This document shows, in pieces, positions 62,151-64,000 of a stretch of 64,000 nt of DNA. This DNA comes from Bacteroidota bacterium (GTDB taxonomy: Bacteria > Bacteroidota > Bacteroidia > NS11-12g > UBA955). The stretch lies in contig JAGFIU010000042.1 of NCBI GenBank assembly GCA_024103355.1, positions 54,402 through 118,401 on the forward strand. Reading direction: 5' to 3'. The notes beneath the pieces were generated by a model that ran no database searches, was not told the DNA's origin, and saw only the letters and a program-made list of their open reading frames with translations. Every line of letters starts with the position of its first letter. The stretch's first letter is position 1. The position numbers were made by a program, and so were the translations under genes.

Positions 62151-63497
62151 ATGATAAATAGACATACTACATTCTTTGTAAAGGATTTAAAACCAATTGA
62201 GTTTTGCGGTAAACCCGTAATGTGGCAAATGGATATAAACGGGGCGTTTGAAAAGCCTTTTGAAACCCAACCCACAGAGGGCGAACACGATTTTACTACT
62301 TGTGAAGGTTGCCAAAAAACGCTTAAAGAACTAATAAAGCGACTTACTGAAAAGTTTGAAGGAAGCCATAAGGACGGGGCAAAACCTTTTCCGTTTTGTT
62401 GTACTCATCATTCAGAACTTACAAAGCTAAAAGAGTTTAACAGGGCTGATTTTATTAGCGTTCCCGAAATGGTTGCAAGGAAAATAATTTACACAAACAG
62501 CCATATTAAAAACAACCACCAAAGCGAAACATATTACAAGGATATAACCGATTACATTGATTACACCGTTGAAAGTTTCGGACAAATGCCGGGTAATGCA
62601 GAACCGTTGTATTTAAGTGATTATTTCTTTTACATAACCGATTTACTTGAACGAAATACAGAGGTTGAGAAAGGTCGAAAAAACAGGCTTTTAGAGTTTT
62701 TAAAAGCATACAGAACCCCAACCGAAACACCAAAAACAGATTTCAATATACTATTGGGGACATACCAAAAATGGCTTAAAGTATTCCCGTTTGAAATTAG
62801 TTTTTTTTCAACCCTGAAACCACACTTTGAAAAGCAGTTACCAATATTAAACGGCAAACCTGAAACGAATAAATATACAGGACTTGCTAAAGTCAAAATG
62901 CACACCAAAGGCAGTTTAATTGATGTTTTGCTGAACCTCACAAACAACCTATTAACGCAAATAAATACAACCACACTATACGAAAAAGGGCTATTGACTG
63001 AACCCCAAAAAATCAAACTGGAATTGGTTTTGAATGAAAGGAAAATGAAGCTGAAACAGGGCTATGTAAACAGTTCAAAAGATGAGGAACAACGGTACAG
63101 GAAAATATTAAAAGAATGGTTTGCAGACGAAAAAAAGTTTATTGATGAGGTTACACCAATTGTAAAAGCGTTGCCACCTCAACCGATTAACAGCGAAATA
63201 GACACAGAAAAATATACAGCTAAACATTATTTACTGGCATACCTGTTTGAATGTAATGCAAAGGGCGTAAGTTACCCAATAGGCAATAAAAAAGAATTGG
63301 AACGTATAGGAAACGAACGTATGGGAGCAGGAAAAGGAAACAGATTTTACAAGGTATTCAATGAGGTTATTAATAAAGACTTAAACGCTGAAAAGAACTT
63401 ATTTGAAATTGGGGGCGAATACTGGCGAAAAGCAGTTATTGAACTTTCTAAAGCCCCTGAATTAGTTGAAAATTACCTACAAAGTAAACAGCTATAA
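62151..63497 (+). CDS. Unknown protein of the mobile element with Cys/His clusters
   Basis: The 448 residues show no family I recognise. The N-terminal third carries FCGK, CEGCQKTL and FCCTHHSEL, a C-x2-C plus CC-x-HH arrangement that could bind zinc. The rest is mainly helical and charged (YLSDYFFYITDLLERN; LPILNGKPETNKYTGLAKV). RteC-like and similar helical proteins occur at this place in Bacteroidota elements, which is a possible relation only. The ATG follows CATAAAGGACA. Confidence 0.65.
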   Translation: MINRHTTFFVKDLKPIEFCGKPVMWQMDINGAFEKPFETQPTEGEHDFTTCEGCQKTLKELIKRLTEKFEGSHKDGAKPFPFCCTHHSELTKLKEFNRADFISVPEMVARKIIYTNSHIKNNHQSETYYKDITDYIDYTVESFGQMPGNAEPLYLSDYFFYITDLLERNTEVEKGRKNRLLEFLKAYRTPTETPKTDFNILLGTYQKWLKVFPFEISFFSTLKPHFEKQLPILNGKPETNKYTGLAKVKMHTKGSLIDVLLNLTNNLLTQINTTTLYEKGLLTEPQKIKLELVLNERKMKLKQGYVNSSKDEEQRYRKILKEWFADEKKFIDEVTPIVKALPPQPINSEIDTEKYTAKHYLLAYLFECNAKGVSYPIGNKKELERIGNERMGAGKGNRFYKVFNEVINKDLNAEKNLFEIGGEYWRKAVIELSKAPELVENYLQSKQL

Positions 63498-63580
63498 AAT
63501 AGGGCGAAAATAGGGCAACGCCCCGAAAAGCCCCGAAAAACGCCCCACGAATTTTGGTGCATAATTAAAATATAAAGATT

Positions 63581-63940
63581 ATGCACAATTTTGTATTAAG
63601 TCCAATTGACCCCGAAATACTAATAAACAGTATTTCGGAACGTGTAACTGCAAACATTCTTAAAGCAGTTAGAAACGAACAACCCACCACCGACCAACCG
63701 GAACAGCTTTTAACTATTCAAGAAGCAGCCGAATTTTTGAGCCTTACAGTACCGACTATGTACTCAAAGGTTTCAAAACGGGAAATTCCTTGTATGAAGC
63801 GAAGCAAACGCCTGTACTTTTCCCGTACCGAATTACTGGAATATCTTAAAGACGGGCGTAAAAAGTCAAACGTTGAAATTGAGCAGGAAGCCAAAGCGTA
63901 TTTGTTAAACAATAAAAAAGGGCTGAACAATGGAAAGTAA
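63581..63940 (+). CDS. Excisionase-type helix-turn-helix DNA-binding protein
   Basis: The 119 residues contain a MerR/HTH_17-like domain (LLTIQEAAEFLSLTVPTMYSKVSKREIPCMKRSKRLYFSRTELLEYLKDG, ~45-95), typical of excisionases and regulators next to tyrosine recombinases. It probably binds the element ends or the element promoter. The next gene starts inside its last codons. Confidence 0.88.
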   Translation: MHNFVLSPIDPEILINSISERVTANILKAVRNEQPTTDQPEQLLTIQEAAEFLSLTVPTMYSKVSKREIPCMKRSKRLYFSRTELLEYLKDGRKKSNVEIEQEAKAYLLNNKKGLNNGK

Positions 63941-64000
63941 CCAACTGAACAGCCCTAAAGTCTTTTCGCATAAAGGACAAGGCAAAAGTACGCATTTTCA
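63930..64000 (+). CDS. Start of a further mobile-element gene, truncated by the window end
   Basis: The ATG at 63930 overlaps the HTH stop by 11 bp in another frame, and the frame (MESNQLNSPKVFSHKGQGKS...) stays open to the last base. Overlapping starts are common in such operons. A primase, helicase or toprim protein often follows at this place, but the visible 23 codons do not show it. Confidence 0.45.
   Translation, partial: MESNQLNSPKVFSHKGQGKSTHF

Larger units (their letters stand above)
60094..64000. mobile_element. Left part of an integrated mobile element (tyrosine-recombinase type), open on the right
   Basis: Six plus-strand genes follow the tracrRNA terminator: an Arm-type DNA-binding protein, a small unknown, a tyrosine recombinase, a 448-residue unknown, an excisionase-like HTH and the start of another gene. 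This set and order are typical of integrative elements of Bacteroidota. Codon choice differs from the chromosome to the left (more A- and C-ending codons, for example ACA and CCC). The left boundary is a guess; no attachment-site duplication can be seen because the right end is outside the window. Confidence 0.65.

Overview
This is a low-GC chromosomal window from a member of the Bacteroidota. The evidence is a gliding-motility/type IX secretion sorting domain at the left edge, PorD (DUF4835), DUF4292, the short Bacteroidota RpoZ-like omega subunit, and repeated promoter boxes of the Bacteroidota type (TAnnTTTG) directly before many start codons. Shine-Dalgarno sites are scarce outside the right-hand mobile element. 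The sequence does not settle the genus or order.

Layout. Positions 1-4711 hold a truncated secreted adhesin-like protein, an RluA-family pseudouridine synthase, murB and aroC. Positions 4766-12699 are an unusual cluster of four exported proteins: a metacaspase-like protease with a DUF4384-like tail, a trypsin-like S1C protease, a very large MORN-TPR-CHAT protease, and a 140-residue exported beta-rich protein. Three of the four carry Ser/Thr-Arg-Gly motifs in linker-like segments, as expected if an Arg-specific caspase-like enzyme processed them. Positions 12818-18919 hold an Hsp20 chaperone and a tightly overlapping minus-strand operon bamD-rpoZ-coaBC-porD-aroB-aroA. Positions 19010-50830 are mostly housekeeping: aminopeptidase P, a GNAT/ATP-grasp fusion, an enoyl-CoA hydratase, TatD, tRNA-Ser(GGA), ahcY, rlmD, an EnvC-like protein, a DUF4292 lipoprotein, a TPR lipoprotein, pnp, rpsO, a glycosyltransferase, a PurF-like amidotransferase, an M16 peptidase, a FabK/NMO-like flavoprotein, dxs, redox proteins, ybaB, trmB, a FecCD-type ABC importer, ribBA and dnaE.

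Positions 50865-60093 are a complete type II-C CRISPR-Cas locus. The array has 32 repeats of 47 bp and 31 spacers of 29-30 bp. It is followed by a terminator and by cas2, cas1 and cas9 on the minus strand, with a REP-associated tyrosine transposase (RAYT) inserted between cas1 and cas9. A tracrRNA is encoded divergently upstream of cas9. Each repeat carries a Bacteroidota promoter signature (GTTG, 18 bp, TATCTTTG), and the same layout precedes the tracrRNA. I infer that crRNAs start from promoters inside the repeats, as in the Neisseria type II-C systems. The RAYT gene contains a perfect 32-bp palindrome inside its own reading frame.

Positions 60094-64000 are the left part of an integrated mobile element that runs off the window. 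It carries a stand-alone Arm-type DNA-binding protein, a small unknown protein, a tyrosine recombinase with intact catalytic residues, a 448-residue unknown protein with Cys/His clusters, an excisionase-type HTH protein and the start of a further gene.

The two places most worth following up are the exported protease cluster (4766-12699) and the CRISPR locus with its repeat-internal promoters and its embedded RAYT.
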